DNA of 64,000 nt from Bacteroidia bacterium. GTDB lineage: Bacteria > Bacteroidota > Bacteroidia > Chitinophagales > UBA2359. The DNA is taken from contig JAUHXA010000008.1 of the NCBI GenBank assembly GCA_030427245.1, positions 102,262 to 166,261 on the forward strand, in the 5' to 3' direction. How positions within the stretch are numbered: the first letter of the stretch is position 1; every line of letters begins with the position of its first letter. The position numbers and the translations under genes are program-made. Below, piece after piece: positions 17,444-27,343 of the stretch. The notes beneath the pieces are model-generated. The model was not told the origin of the DNA and did not search any database. It worked only from the letters and a program-made list of their open reading frames with translations.

Positions 17444-19882
17444 CTAATTGTCAAATTCATCATTGAAGTCGTAGGTATCGTCTGTTTCAGTAGAACTTGT
17501 ATCATCTGGAGAGCCTGGATCTGCTACACTCGGAAGTTTTTCGGCATATTTACTACAATCCGTTTCGATGCTCATGCGATAAGGTTTTTCAAAACGAGCA
17601 GTTTGGAGGATATTCAGCGAACTATCCGCATACACCCGTTTCATAAACTCCGCAAAAACGGGCAAGGCCATATTCGAGCCCGCTCCCAATCGAGTAGAAC
17701 GAAAACGAATTTGCTTTTCGTCTCCTCCACTCCATGTTCCTCCTACCAAATTTGGGGTGAAACCCATGAACCAACCATCCGAGTTGTCGTTGGTTGTTCC
17801 CGTTTTACCCGCTATTTCTCCTTCAAATTGGTATTTCCATCGCAATCGGCGAGCCGTACCTTTGTCGACTACATCTTTCAAAAGTGAAATCATGGCATAA
17901 GCTGTTTGCTCACTCATGACCTCCTCTACGTGAGGTACCCAAAGCTTCAAAGGCGTGCCACTCTTATCTTCAATGCGAATAATGGGGTAAGGTTGTGTGT
18001 AAAAACCCTTGTTGGCGAAGGTGCTATAAGCTCCTACCATTTCAAAAACCGAAATATCGGGCGTTCCCAAGCAGATAGAAGGATAAGGATCCATGTGGCT
18101 TTCTATGCCCATTTTTCGGGCAAGTTGAATCACCGCATCGGGACTTGTCATGTATTTCATCAGGTAAGCCGTAATCCGATTGATGGAGTGTGCCAATCCT
18201 GTTTTGAGGGTAATCATCCGTCCATTGTAGAGCGAACCCGCATTTTTAGGAGTCCAATTGTTGAATTTTTCAAAAGTTACCGGCACATTCGGAACTTTAC
18301 GACAAGGCGACCATCCGCTTTGAACCGCAAGTGTATAAACAAATGGTTTGAAAGTCGAACCTACTTGACGTTTGGAAGATATTCGTACATTGTCGTATTT
18401 GAAGTGTTTGTGGTTGATACCCCCTACCCAAGCCAAAATATGCCCACTTTGGGGATCAGTGACCATCATTCCTGTATGCAAAAACATTTTGTAGTATTTG
18501 ATGGAATCAATCGGTGCGAGGGTCGTATCTATTTCGTAGTAATAATAGCTACTGTCAACGGCCGGAAGTGGATAGGTGATGTGGTGATTGGCGAGATCCT
18601 CTTTTCCTTCCCAAGAAAAAATTTCCATATCGGTGGGCGCATGAAAGATTTTTTCAATTTCCTTTTCTGATAAGTCGGTGTTGTTTTTCAGGTTTTTGTA
18701 GCGGTCGCTGTTTTTGATAGCCCTGTAAATCAACTCATTCGTTCCGTGCCAAGCTTCTCCAGCCTTGACCTGTACGGCCTTCATTCTTGCCCCATCCAGA
18801 GTAATTTCCCAAGGCTTGTTGGTTGTCCAATGTTCGTAAAACTGCTTTTGAAGTTCTCTCATGTGCACCCCCATTGCTACTTCTGCATAGGCTTGCATTT
18901 TGGAGTTGACCGTAGTATATATTTTCAAACCATCTCTAAATACATCGTAGCTTGTGCCATCTACTTTTACTTGGTTTTTAGACCAGTCCTTCATAGTTGC
19001 TTTGATGTATTCCCGAAAATAAGTTCCCAATCCTTCGTTGTGATCTTGTTGGCGGTAATTGGTTACAAGCGGCAATTGTTGAATAGAATCGGATTCCGCA
19101 GAGGAGATTTTGTTGTATTTCGCCATCTGTCCAATGACCACATTTCGGCGGCGTTTGGACAACTCGGGATTTCTGATAGGATTGAATTTAGTACTTGCTT
19201 TCAACATTCCCACCAAAACGGCGGCTTCTTGAACGTCCAATTCGATGGGTTGTTTATTGAAGTAAACCTTTGAGGCAGATTTGATTCCGTGTGCATTGTT
19301 GCTGAAAGGAACGGTGTTGAGGTACATGGTCATGATTTCCTCTTTGGTATAACCTTTTTCCAATCGAACGGCAATGACCCATTCCTTCAATTTTTGTTTG
19401 ACACGTTCTATCTTATTGCGGGTTTGCACACCGTGAAATAAGTTTTTGGCAAGCTGTTGGGTAATCGTACTTGCGCCTCCGTCTTTTCCCATTCTAATGA
19501 TTGCCCGCACCAAGGAGCGAAAATCTATTCCTGAATGTTCTTCAAAACGCACATCTTCTGTGGCTACTAAAGCTTTGATAAGGTTGGGTGAAATCTCATC
19601 GTAAGATACATTGGAACGATTCTCAATGAAAAATTTCCCGAGCAACACAGAGTCCGCAGAATACACCTCCGAAGCCAGCGAATTTTTTGGGCTTTCTAAC
19701 TCTACAAAACTAGGAAGTCTCCCAAACATTCCATTGGAGATTCCCCAAAACAACAAAAAGAAAGAAAGTATTCCTATAAAAAAAGCTCCCCAAAGAAAAT
19801 AAATAATCATTCGGGCAAAGCTCCTTTTTTTTGGCTTAGTTGCTTTATTGTCAGTAGAATTTGCTTGTTTATTAGAATCCAT
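17444..19882 (-). CDS. Penicillin-binding protein 1A family bifunctional glycosyltransferase/transpeptidase
   Basis: 812 residues. There is a short basic cytoplasmic N-terminus and one membrane anchor (about 24-47). The GT51 glycosyltransferase domain has the catalytic Glu in ATEDVRFEEHSGID (about 108) and the GGASTITQQLAKN motif (about 135). The transpeptidase domain has the active Ser in GSTFKPF (about 508), SIN in HSINRI and KTGTT (about 695). All key residues are present, so both activities are expected: polymerising and cross-linking peptidoglycan at the inner membrane. The C-terminus ends in an acidic, disordered tail (DDTYDFNDEFDN). It follows mlaD and the amidase on the same strand, separated from mlaD by a palindrome. 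Confidence 0.9.
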   Translation of the reverse strand: MDSNKQANSTDNKATKPKKRSFARMIIYFLWGAFFIGILSFFLLFWGISNGMFGRLPSFVELESPKNSLASEVYSADSVLLGKFFIENRSNVSYDEISPNLIKALVATEDVRFEEHSGIDFRSLVRAIIRMGKDGGASTITQQLAKNLFHGVQTRNKIERVKQKLKEWVIAVRLEKGYTKEEIMTMYLNTVPFSNNAHGIKSASKVYFNKQPIELDVQEAAVLVGMLKASTKFNPIRNPELSKRRRNVVIGQMAKYNKISSAESDSIQQLPLVTNYRQQDHNEGLGTYFREYIKATMKDWSKNQVKVDGTSYDVFRDGLKIYTTVNSKMQAYAEVAMGVHMRELQKQFYEHWTTNKPWEITLDGARMKAVQVKAGEAWHGTNELIYRAIKNSDRYKNLKNNTDLSEKEIEKIFHAPTDMEIFSWEGKEDLANHHITYPLPAVDSSYYYYEIDTTLAPIDSIKYYKMFLHTGMMVTDPQSGHILAWVGGINHKHFKYDNVRISSKRQVGSTFKPFVYTLAVQSGWSPCRKVPNVPVTFEKFNNWTPKNAGSLYNGRMITLKTGLAHSINRITAYLMKYMTSPDAVIQLARKMGIESHMDPYPSICLGTPDISVFEMVGAYSTFANKGFYTQPYPIIRIEDKSGTPLKLWVPHVEEVMSEQTAYAMISLLKDVVDKGTARRLRWKYQFEGEIAGKTGTTNDNSDGWFMGFTPNLVGGTWSGGDEKQIRFRSTRLGAGSNMALPVFAEFMKRVYADSSLNILQTARFEKPYRMSIETDCSKYAEKLPSVADPGSPDDTSSTETDDTYDFNDEFDN

Positions 19883-19903
19883 TGGTGGTCTTTGGTTTAA
19901 TAA

Positions 19904-19932
19904 GAATCGGATACCTTGGAGGTATCCGATTC
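19904..19932. repeat. REP-like palindrome, copy 1 (possible mlaD terminator)
   Basis: A perfect 13-bp stem GAATCGGATACCT / AGGTATCCGATTC with loop TGG, between mlaD and pbp. The core TCGGATACCT-nnn-AGGTATCCGA recurs at 53210-53246, so this is a dispersed palindromic repeat and not just a local terminator. Read in the direction of mlaD it is followed by TTATTAAA. Confidence 0.7.
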
Positions 19933-19975
19933 CTACCTATTTAGAATAGCAAAAATAAGGTTTTTTCGTTATTTT

Positions 19976-21091
19976 TTAGTATTTTTCTTTCTCCACAGTT
20001 TCATCGTTTCCTTTTTTGCTTTCTTTCTTCTTTCTTTCCTCTTCCTCCTTTCTTTTTTTCTCTTCTTTTTTCTCTTTCTTATTTCCTCCGCCAATCGAAA
20101 TCAAAGAAAAGCTTACATAGTCTTTCGGATTTTGTTGAAAATCAACCAACAAACTATTGAGGCTTTCAGCGGTATCTTCTAAGTTGTCATATAGGGCCTC
20201 GTCTTTCATCACCTTTCCTATCGTACCTTGTCCTGCTTCAATACTGCTCATCATGGCGTTTATTTGTGTCAAAGTTGCCTGAGTTTGTGCAGCCATCTCT
20301 TCCAGCTCCAAATTGGAAAACTTCTTGGTGAGTGTATTCGTATTGTCCAGTACTTGGTCAAATTTTGTCTTCGTTCCATGCAAACCTGCCGTCAATTTCT
20401 GTAAATCTCCGCTTGCAGTTTGAAAATTGGTCAAACTCACACTGATTTTGTCGAGGTCTCTTTCGGTGAATTGATTGAGGTTAGCCGTCAGACCATTCAT
20501 ATTGTCCAAAGTTCCTTTCAAATCATTGACTACCTCTCCCATGTTGTTGAAGGCGGTCTTGAACTCATTAGAACGCATCAAAAGTTTGACTTCAATCAAG
20601 GTTGAATCCAAAGAAGTCAGCATGTTTTCCACCTTGTCTTTAATGGGGAGCAATTCTTCTAAAGCCAACTCAGTGATTCCCAATTCAATAATCCCTTGAA
20701 GCGTATCGCCAGAAGCTGCATACTGAAGGCCCTTCAATGTTCGAGCTTCTCCTAAGTCCACATCCATTGCCTTATCGCCCAATAATCCCGAGCTGACAAT
20801 CTTGACCTTCGTACTCTTGGGCAGATTGACTTCTTTGTCAACGGTAAACTTGACCACCAACTTGCCTGAACGGTCGGGTTTTAGAAAAATATCTTCTACC
20901 ATCCCAATTTGAAAGCCATTAATCTGGACAGGATTAGAAGTCGCCAAACCATCTATGCGGTCATAAACGGCATAGAAAGTATTGTCAGACGAAAAGAGGT
21001 CTTTTCCCTTCAAATAATTGTAACCAAAAATGAGAATGATAATAGCTGCAATAGCTAATACGCCTACTTTGGCTTCGTTGGAAATCTTCAA
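19976..21091 (-). CDS. MlaD/MCE family lipid-transport protein
   Basis: 371 residues. One N-terminal membrane helix (about 8-26, VGVLAIAAIIILIFGYNY) is followed by an MCE domain (about 38-115, with NPVQINGFQIGMVEDI and SSGLLGDKAMDVDLG). A long helical region rich in heptad-like Asn/Leu/Thr (about 150-320) follows, and a very charged Lys/Glu tail (about 335-371). MCE proteins form rings or tubes that carry lipids between membranes; the single domain is typical of Bacteroidota. The neighbours upstream (amidase) and divergently upstream (lptD) make an envelope-biogenesis cluster. The purine-rich tail is part of the gene, not low-complexity intergenic DNA. Confidence 0.85.
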   Translation of the reverse strand: MKISNEAKVGVLAIAAIIILIFGYNYLKGKDLFSSDNTFYAVYDRIDGLATSNPVQINGFQIGMVEDIFLKPDRSGKLVVKFTVDKEVNLPKSTKVKIVSSGLLGDKAMDVDLGEARTLKGLQYAASGDTLQGIIELGITELALEELLPIKDKVENMLTSLDSTLIEVKLLMRSNEFKTAFNNMGEVVNDLKGTLDNMNGLTANLNQFTERDLDKISVSLTNFQTASGDLQKLTAGLHGTKTKFDQVLDNTNTLTKKFSNLELEEMAAQTQATLTQINAMMSSIEAGQGTIGKVMKDEALYDNLEDTAESLNSLLVDFQQNPKDYVSFSLISIGGGNKKEKKEEKKRKEEEERKKKESKKGNDETVEKEKY

Positions 21092-21124
21092 AATTTTGGG
21101 TTTTATAGTTAGTTAATTCTTCTT

Positions 21125-21195
21125 AGAAGCAAGAGGTAGTAAGTAGGAAGCAAGACTCTATCCATTTAAGTCTTACTTCTTGCTTCTTGCCTCTC
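21125..21195. repeat. Imperfect purine-rich inverted repeat between amidase and mlaD
   Basis: The left arm (21125-21157) contains AGAAGCAAGAGG and GTAAGTAGGAAGCAAGACT. The right arm (21168-21195) contains AGTCTTACTTCTTGCTTC and is largely its reverse complement. It probably forms a hairpin between the two co-directional genes. It resembles the AT/purine-rich palindromes common between Bacteroidota genes. Confidence 0.45.
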
Positions 21196-21199
21196 ATCT

Positions 21200-22321
21200 T
21201 CAATTGACAATCCGTTTCCCATTGCTATACAGTACGATTTGTGCATGTTTGAAGCCTGCGCCTTTCATATCCTTCAATGCTGTCAAGGCAGCATTGTAAT
21301 CGTAAAACTGAGTCGCTAAGATGTATTGTTTGATACCTCTTGGGTTTTCTTCAATGTCAATTTTGCCTACTCGCTTGAAGTCAGGATTTCCCAAATCCAA
21401 GGATTGATAGGCATTGTATAGTTGTACTTTGTATATCAAACTGGAAGATTCTTCCTTAGACGATTGAGCCGTATGTCCCATGTCCGTCCTTTTGATTTTG
21501 TTCGCTTGTGATAAAGCAACACCTTCCAGCTTGGATTTGTATTCTTTAAATGCTCTGTAAATAGCCGATGCGATATAGGTTTGACCTTGATCCGACTTCA
21601 AAAACGCTTCTTCGGACGAATTGGTCAAAAAACCTGCCTCGACCAATACACTCGGCATTCCTGTTTTGTAAAGCACCAAGAAACTTTCTTGTTTCACTCC
21701 TCGACTGTTTCGTTTGGCTTTGTGTTTGAACTCTTTCTCAATGGAAGAAGCAAAGTCAATACTTTGGTTCAAAAAAGCATTTTGATACAAAGAAAAAACA
21801 ATATTACTCTCATAATCGTCCAAGTTGAAGCCATCGTAGTGATGCTCGTAGTTGTTTTCGAGCAAAATTACTGAATTTTCACGCCTCGATACATCTAAAT
21901 TTTCAGCCGATTTATCCAAACCCATAATATAGGTTTCGGTACCGTGAACATTCGTATGGTTTTTAGCAGCATTGCAGTGAATCGAAATAAACAAGTCTGC
22001 TTGATTGCGATTCGCTATTGCAGCCCTTTCGTGCAACTCTATGAAAGTGTCCGTCTTTCGAGTATAAATGACTTTGACCCCTTCAATGTTTTGCTCAATG
22101 TAACTTCCCAACTTTAAGGCAATTTTTAACGCAATGTCTTTTTCTTGGCTGTGTTTACCCAAACAACCTGTGTCTTTTCCACCGTGCCCAGCATCAATAA
22201 CCACTGTTTTGACGGTATAAAATGGAACATTCAAAAAGGCCTTAACTCGTCCCGATACTTCGGGAATTATTGACAAACACACTAACAGAACAATTGAACT
22301 AAGTAACAGTTTATTTTTCAT
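21200..22321 (-). CDS. N-acetylmuramoyl-L-alanine amidase (Amidase_3)
   Basis: 373 residues. A signal-like N-terminus (LLLSSIVLLVCLSIIPEVSG) is followed by a zinc amidase domain: VVIDAGHGGKDTG (first His ligand, about 42), Glu in ELHERAAIANR, FISIHCNA (second His) and the catalytic Glu in SVLVEAGFLTN (about 225). The C-terminal part (about 295-373) looks like an SPOR-type peptidoglycan-binding domain (YKVQLYNAY, GIKQYILATQFYDYNAA). It cleaves the bond between MurNAc and the stem peptide in the periplasm, in cell separation or remodelling. First gene of the amidase-mlaD-pbp string, transcribed away from lptD. Confidence 0.88.
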   Translation of the reverse strand: MKNKLLLSSIVLLVCLSIIPEVSGRVKAFLNVPFYTVKTVVIDAGHGGKDTGCLGKHSQEKDIALKIALKLGSYIEQNIEGVKVIYTRKTDTFIELHERAAIANRNQADLFISIHCNAAKNHTNVHGTETYIMGLDKSAENLDVSRRENSVILLENNYEHHYDGFNLDDYESNIVFSLYQNAFLNQSIDFASSIEKEFKHKAKRNSRGVKQESFLVLYKTGMPSVLVEAGFLTNSSEEAFLKSDQGQTYIASAIYRAFKEYKSKLEGVALSQANKIKRTDMGHTAQSSKEESSSLIYKVQLYNAYQSLDLGNPDFKRVGKIDIEENPRGIKQYILATQFYDYNAALTALKDMKGAGFKHAQIVLYSNGKRIVN

Positions 22322-22486
22322 GGCAGTAAATTTTTGTGATTCGTGATTAGTTGAATCGTAAAAGGTGATTAGTCGTTTACTTAAACAATTTATTCATCTG
22401 ATTATTTTTTATCCAGACCAATTACGAGCCTCTAATTATCAATCACTCCAATGAGGCATCTTTATCATTAAAAAGTACGTTTCTTT

Positions 22487-22514
22487 TTTGAAGTCAATTA
22501 AAGTTTTACATTTG
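22487..22514 (+). promoter_or_regulatory. Probable lptD promoter
   Basis: TTTG (22487-22490), a 16-base spacer and a perfect TACATTTG (22507-22514). The spacer is short compared with the usual 19-21. It lies 60 bases before the TTG start codon, in the 252-base divergent region shared with the amidase gene. Confidence 0.45.
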
Positions 22515-22573
22515 CGAGTGGTAAAATCATTCGCTAATATAGGATAATTTGGAATTAAAATTCATAAACATCA

Positions 22574-25213
22574 TTGATAATACGAATTCAAATATATATA
22601 CTACTTTCTGTTTTTGTAAACCTACCTCTTTTTGCTCAGACTGATTCCACTGCAACAAGTTTAAACGAATTTGCAGACAGCCTATTGCAGCAAAAAGCAG
22701 ATACTTTGTTTACAGACACATTGAGCCAAAGCAAAGACAGCTTGAAGGTACAAACAGGAGTAAGTTATGATTTGAAAATGGCGAAAGATACATTGGAGGC
22801 CATTGTAAAATACAGCGCTTCTGATTCAATGGTTTACGACATTGCCAATGAAAGAATCTATCTCTATGGATCGGCACATATAGAGCAAGACAAGCTCAAT
22901 TTGGATGCCGAGAGAATTACCTTCAATTATACCGCCAGAACTGTTAATGCCATTGGTGTGCAAGATTCGTTGGGTAATTGGAAAGGTAAACCCATTTTCA
23001 AAGATTCGGGGCAAGAGTTTGAGTCAGATGAAATTACCTACAATTTTGACACCAAAAAAGGAAAAATTCGGAAATTGTTGACCCAGCAGGGGGATGGAAT
23101 TTTGATAGGGGAGCAGGTAAAAAAGAATGAGCGGGATGAAATGTTTGTCCAAGATGCTTACTATACGACCTGCAATTTAGAACATCCTCACTACAAAATC
23201 AAGGTCAATAAACTAAAGGTGATTCCCAAAAAACTGATTGTATCGGGTCCTGCACAATTGGAAATTGCTGATATTCCCACGCCTTTGGTATTACCGTTTG
23301 GCATTTTTCCATTGATGGAAGAACAAACTTCGGGGGTCATCTTTCCTTCTTATGGTTATTCACCTGATGCGGGGTATTATTTGCAGCGAGGCGGATGGTA
23401 TTTTGCCTTGGGCGAATACTTGGATTTGGCGATTACGGGCGATATTTATTCACAGGGTAGGTGGAGACTCAACGCTGCGAGCCGCTACAAAAAACGCTAT
23501 CACTATACAGGTAGCTTCAATCTCGAATATGGTGTCATTCCTTCGGGACGCACGTTTACAGATGCTTTTACGACACGTAACCAATTCTCAGTCAGGTGGT
23601 CGCACAGTCAAGATCCTAAATCCATACCTAATAGTACCTTTTCGAGTAGTGTGAATTTTGGAACGAGTAGCTACAACCGAGAGTTTGAAACCTCCAATGA
23701 GCAAGTCCTCACCAACACTCTATCCTCAAGCATCAACTATACCAAAACCTTTGTCGGTTCGCCGTTTAGAATGAGCCTTAATGCGACCCACAACCAAAAT
23801 ACGAATACCGATATTGTCAACATCACGCTTCCAAGTCTGAGCTTAGACATGAGCAGGATCAATCCTTTGAAGCGCAAAAAACAGGTTGGCAAACAAAGAT
23901 GGTACGAACAAATTTACCTCACTTATGGTATGGATGCAAAGGCAAGTGTTTCTGCACCCGATTCGGTGATTTTTACGAACAAAGTATGGGATGAGGTACG
24001 CTCTGGAATGCAGCAAAATGCTTCTACTGGGCTGAACTTTAAGGTGTTTAAGTATGTCAATGTATCCCCCAATGTGAACTATCGAGAAATTTGGTCGTTG
24101 CGTACTACTCGCAAGGAATGGATTGATGAGGAAACCTATATGCTCAATCCCGACACCGATTTGATAGATACAATTCCGCCACATTTGGAAGAATTTTTGG
24201 TGGATGGTTTTGCAGCAGGGCGGCAACTGAATGGAGGAGTGAGTTTGACCACCAAAATATTCGGTATGAAGGAATTCCGAAAGGGGAGTATTAAGGCGAT
24301 TCGCCACGAAATGACTCCAAGTGTGGGTTTTACGTTTACGCCCGACCTAAGTGCCGATACTTATAGAGATGTTCAAATCAATGAAGAAGGAGATTCCACC
24401 ACGTATTCTATTTTTGAAGGAGGAATTTATGGGAGTCCCAACCGAAATCGCTCGGCTTCACTGAGTTTTGGTGTGAACAATAATTTTCAGATGAAAGTTG
24501 CCTCCCGAAAAGATACAACGGAAGACTTCAAAAAGATACGCATCTTAGATCGCTTGAACTTTAGCAGTAGTTACAATTTTTTGGCAGACAGCCTCCATTT
24601 AGCTCCCATCAGCTTCAATGGCGGAACGAACCTGTTTAATAAATTGCGCTTGGATTTTGGGGGTAGTTGGTCGGCCTATGATTGGGATGAAGATGGTGGA
24701 AGGATTGCGGATTTTTATCTGAAAAATACCGGGAAACTTCTTCGCCTCAACAGTTTTCGTCTAAGCCTCAACACTTCTCTTAGCTCTAAAGAAATCCAAA
24801 AACTGACCTCTAATCGAGGTTCGGATGCAGAAAGGGATGAAATCCAAAACAATCCTGATGAATATACCAACTTCAATATCCCTTGGAATTTTTCGGTTGG
24901 TTATACCCTCAACCTCACCAAAACTCGGCAAGATGGTGTTGAGGAGAATCGAGTGACTCAAACCCTCAACTTTAATGGTAATCTCAACCTCACCGAAAAA
25001 TGGCGAATAGGCTTCAATTCGGGCTATGACTTCACCAATAAAGCACTGTCCCGAACGACCCTTAATGTCAGCCGTGACCTACATTGTTGGTCTATGAACT
25101 TCTTCATCTCTCCAATTGGTACCTACAAAAACTACAACTTTACCCTACAAGTTAATTCGGCAGTTTTGCAAGATTTGAAATTGACGAGGCGGCGGAATTG
25201 GAGGGATTTTTAG
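22574..25213 (+). CDS. lptD: LptD-like LPS assembly outer-membrane protein
   Basis: 879 residues, starting at TTG 22574: an in-frame stop lies nine bases upstream and the next ATG would remove the signal peptide (IYILLSVFVNLPLFAQ). The LptA/OstA-like N-terminal jelly roll (about 85-230) shows the strand repeats IANERIYLYGSAHI and EITYNFDTKKGKIRKL. It contains CNLEHPHYKIKVNKLKVIP and then PLVLPFGIFP. The rest is a large beta-barrel with alternating polar and aromatic strands. The protein inserts LPS into the outer leaflet. Position next to the amidase and MlaD genes agrees with other Bacteroidota. The annotated C-terminus lacks a final Phe (ends RRNWRDF, where Phe is present as last residue), consistent with a complete barrel. 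Confidence 0.85.
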   Translation: MIIRIQIYILLSVFVNLPLFAQTDSTATSLNEFADSLLQQKADTLFTDTLSQSKDSLKVQTGVSYDLKMAKDTLEAIVKYSASDSMVYDIANERIYLYGSAHIEQDKLNLDAERITFNYTARTVNAIGVQDSLGNWKGKPIFKDSGQEFESDEITYNFDTKKGKIRKLLTQQGDGILIGEQVKKNERDEMFVQDAYYTTCNLEHPHYKIKVNKLKVIPKKLIVSGPAQLEIADIPTPLVLPFGIFPLMEEQTSGVIFPSYGYSPDAGYYLQRGGWYFALGEYLDLAITGDIYSQGRWRLNAASRYKKRYHYTGSFNLEYGVIPSGRTFTDAFTTRNQFSVRWSHSQDPKSIPNSTFSSSVNFGTSSYNREFETSNEQVLTNTLSSSINYTKTFVGSPFRMSLNATHNQNTNTDIVNITLPSLSLDMSRINPLKRKKQVGKQRWYEQIYLTYGMDAKASVSAPDSVIFTNKVWDEVRSGMQQNASTGLNFKVFKYVNVSPNVNYREIWSLRTTRKEWIDEETYMLNPDTDLIDTIPPHLEEFLVDGFAAGRQLNGGVSLTTKIFGMKEFRKGSIKAIRHEMTPSVGFTFTPDLSADTYRDVQINEEGDSTTYSIFEGGIYGSPNRNRSASLSFGVNNNFQMKVASRKDTTEDFKKIRILDRLNFSSSYNFLADSLHLAPISFNGGTNLFNKLRLDFGGSWSAYDWDEDGGRIADFYLKNTGKLLRLNSFRLSLNTSLSSKEIQKLTSNRGSDAERDEIQNNPDEYTNFNIPWNFSVGYTLNLTKTRQDGVEENRVTQTLNFNGNLNLTEKWRIGFNSGYDFTNKALSRTTLNVSRDLHCWSMNFFISPIGTYKNYNFTLQVNSAVLQDLKLTRRRNWRDF

Positions 25214-25228
25214 GAGTGTGGTTAAGTA

Positions 25229-25262
25229 TTTGTTTTTTTAACTTTTCCTAATCCTAATTTTG
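25229..25262 (+). promoter_or_regulatory. Bacteroidota-type promoter before the 25.3-kb barrel gene
   Basis: TTTG (25229-25232), a 22-base spacer, TAATTTTG (25255-25262), which matches TAnnTTTG exactly; the ATG is 38 bases downstream. Confidence 0.5.
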
Positions 25263-25299
25263 CACGGACTATTGTAATAAAGTCTAAACACTATTTCTT

Positions 25300-26082
25300 A
25301 TGACTACTTCAAAAACAACTTTTCTCTTCTTCTTTTTATTCCTCTCCTTTTCCAGTTTCGCCCAAAACCAAAAGTTGTATTGGGGCTTTTCTACGGGTGC
25401 AGGGGGCGTTTTGACAACGATTGACAAGGAGGTAAATTTTTCTCAAAAAATAGGCTTTACGGCTCCTACCGAAGTAAACCTCAGCTATGATTTAAGCGAA
25501 ATATGGGCATTGCAATTACATGTAGGGATTCATGCCAAACGTTATAGTGTTTCGGCAGATAAATTTTATATCCACACTTACCCAATACGCCCACAAGCCA
25601 ACTTTTTCGAATGGCAGTCCAATTTGACCACTGGGCTAAACTTGGTATTTCGAAAACCCTTCAATGCTCAAAAAAAGGTGTATTGGGGAATGATGGCAGG
25701 ATATGGTATCAACTGGAAAAATGATGGACGGGAAGGAAAGCGTTTTTCAGGGAAAAATTGCGATGATGTAATTTCCACTCCGCCATTTAATTTTGACCCA
25801 TTTAGTTGTGAAAAGGCATTGGAGGTCAGTTATGATTTCGGCAATCGAGGAAGCCATTATTATCTTTTGGGTCTGCTTACAGATATTACACTCCCTTCCA
25901 AAAAATCAGACAAGAAGAATATTTTGAGATTGGCGATTGTGAATAGAACAGGTAGAGGAGTTCCTTTGTCATTGATGGGAAACATGATTTTTTATGAGAA
26001 TGGAGAGACTATTGAAGAAGTTGATTTTAGAAGCAATGGTTCTACACTTTCTTTTGAAGTAGCTTGGCTGATGCCTATTTGA
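25300..26082 (+). CDS. Hypothetical outer-membrane beta-barrel protein
   Basis: 260 residues. A clear signal peptide (TTFLFFFLFLSFSSFAQ) is followed by alternating hydrophobic/polar strands with many aromatic residues (YWGFSTGAGGVLTTI, WQSNLTTGLNLVF, YWGMMAGYGINWK). This suggests an 8- to 10-stranded barrel of the PorT/OmpA-like beta-barrel type. Two Cys residues in the CDDV and FSCEK segments may form a disulfide. The C-terminus (SFEVAWLMPI) is a plausible final strand. No specific family was recognised. It has its own promoter and stands between lptD and another barrel gene. Confidence 0.55.
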   Translation: MTTSKTTFLFFFLFLSFSSFAQNQKLYWGFSTGAGGVLTTIDKEVNFSQKIGFTAPTEVNLSYDLSEIWALQLHVGIHAKRYSVSADKFYIHTYPIRPQANFFEWQSNLTTGLNLVFRKPFNAQKKVYWGMMAGYGINWKNDGREGKRFSGKNCDDVISTPPFNFDPFSCEKALEVSYDFGNRGSHYYLLGLLTDITLPSKKSDKKNILRLAIVNRTGRGVPLSLMGNMIFYENGETIEEVDFRSNGSTLSFEVAWLMPI

Positions 26083-26217
26083 TTTTGCAGTTTTGGAGGA
26101 TTTGAAGTGGATGAGGGGGAGGGATTTTTTAAGTGGAAAGATTATAAACATTTGTCTGCTATTGAAGGTTATAATGCTGCTTTTTTCAACTGCAAATCAT
26201 TTTAACCAATATTCAAT

Positions 26218-27246
26218 ATGACGACACGTTTAGCCCTCTTTTTGTTTTTCACATTCTTTGTGTTTTTAGACACTATTCATGCACAAGACAACCTTTTACA
26301 CTGTCCAGATACGAGCTATTGTGCGCCCCAAATTGAAGGTCTTCCTCGTAGCAAAGGAATAGTAGCAGAATACGAACAGGTGTTGAGTTACAATATTCGA
26401 GCTACTTCTGATAAAGAAAATATTGGAAATTCTGATGAAGTAAAAGTAAACGGCCATCAGCGCATCCAATACAAAGTGAAAGTGCCTTTGTTGAATTCCG
26501 AAAGCATGAAAATCATCCTCGGTTTTCAGTATTTTGTAGAACAGTTTGAATTTGAAAAAGCTGAAAACAGCGACTATGCTCTTTTTCGAAGCTTGGAAGA
26601 TAGAAATTTGCGGAGCATAGGATTATCCACTTATTTGGTCAAATCATTTCGAGGGGATAATTATGCGATGTTGCGGCTTCGAGGTAGTTTGAATGGGGAC
26701 TATGGCAGGGACATTTCTCCTGCAAGTGACTTTGTTAAATTTTCGATAACCCCACTGTATGGATGGAAGAAAAACTCTAAGCTATCTTATGGAATCGGGT
26801 TATCTTATGGCTACACCTTTGGCAGAGCAAGCATTTATCCAGTCTTTGCTTACAACCGTACCTTCAATGAACATTTGGGGGTAGAGGCTACTCTTCCCGC
26901 AAGTATTCGACTTCGATGGAATATCAGTCCAAAAGATTTATTCTATATAGGTGCAAAAGTAGGTGGCTCATCTTACCGCATCCGATTTGCAGATAGCACT
27001 GTATTTGGCGAATACAAGACATTGGAGCTTCAACGTTCTGAGGTGAAGTTTTTCTTGAATTATGACCGAGAAATATATGATTTTATATGGTTTGGAGCAA
27101 GTGCAGGTATACGCCAAAATGTAAATTTTAGACTTCGAGAAGATCCTACAAGAAGGGCTACAACGATTATTGAAGGCAATTTAGATGCTGCTCCATTTGT
27201 AAACGTAAGCTTATTTTTAGTTCCTCCACGGAAATTTGTGAACTAA
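26218..27246 (+). CDS. Hypothetical outer-membrane protein, DUF6268-like
   Basis: 342 residues with a signal peptide (LALFLFFTFFVFLDTIHAQ), two Cys at the mature N-terminus and about ten amphipathic strands (MKIILGFQYFVEQFEF, LSYGIGLSYGYTFGRASIYP, PASIRLRWNISPKDLFYIG). The pattern resembles DUF6268-type predicted barrels, which are common in Bacteroidota and of unknown role. Own transcription unit is likely, since 135 bases separate it from the gene before. The family call is tentative. Confidence 0.5.
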   Translation: MTTRLALFLFFTFFVFLDTIHAQDNLLHCPDTSYCAPQIEGLPRSKGIVAEYEQVLSYNIRATSDKENIGNSDEVKVNGHQRIQYKVKVPLLNSESMKIILGFQYFVEQFEFEKAENSDYALFRSLEDRNLRSIGLSTYLVKSFRGDNYAMLRLRGSLNGDYGRDISPASDFVKFSITPLYGWKKNSKLSYGIGLSYGYTFGRASIYPVFAYNRTFNEHLGVEATLPASIRLRWNISPKDLFYIGAKVGGSSYRIRFADSTVFGEYKTLELQRSEVKFFLNYDREIYDFIWFGASAGIRQNVNFRLREDPTRRATTIIEGNLDAAPFVNVSLFLVPPRKFVN

Positions 27247-27343
27247 TAAATGTCTTTTGAGCTTGAAATGTAAGTTTTCGATGTGATAATTCGTATTTTC
27301 GCAGCCAATATTCTAACTATCACAAAACAACAATACTTTTGAT

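Noticed and set aside
17906..18670. Plus-strand open frame of 254 codons opposite the PBP1A gene
   Set aside because: It lies wholly within the transpeptidase coding region, and its translation has no recognisable domain or signal.
20000..20100. Pyrimidine-rich low-complexity stretch, first thought to be a repeat or structured DNA
   Set aside because: It encodes the Lys/Glu-rich tail of the MlaD-like protein on the minus strand.
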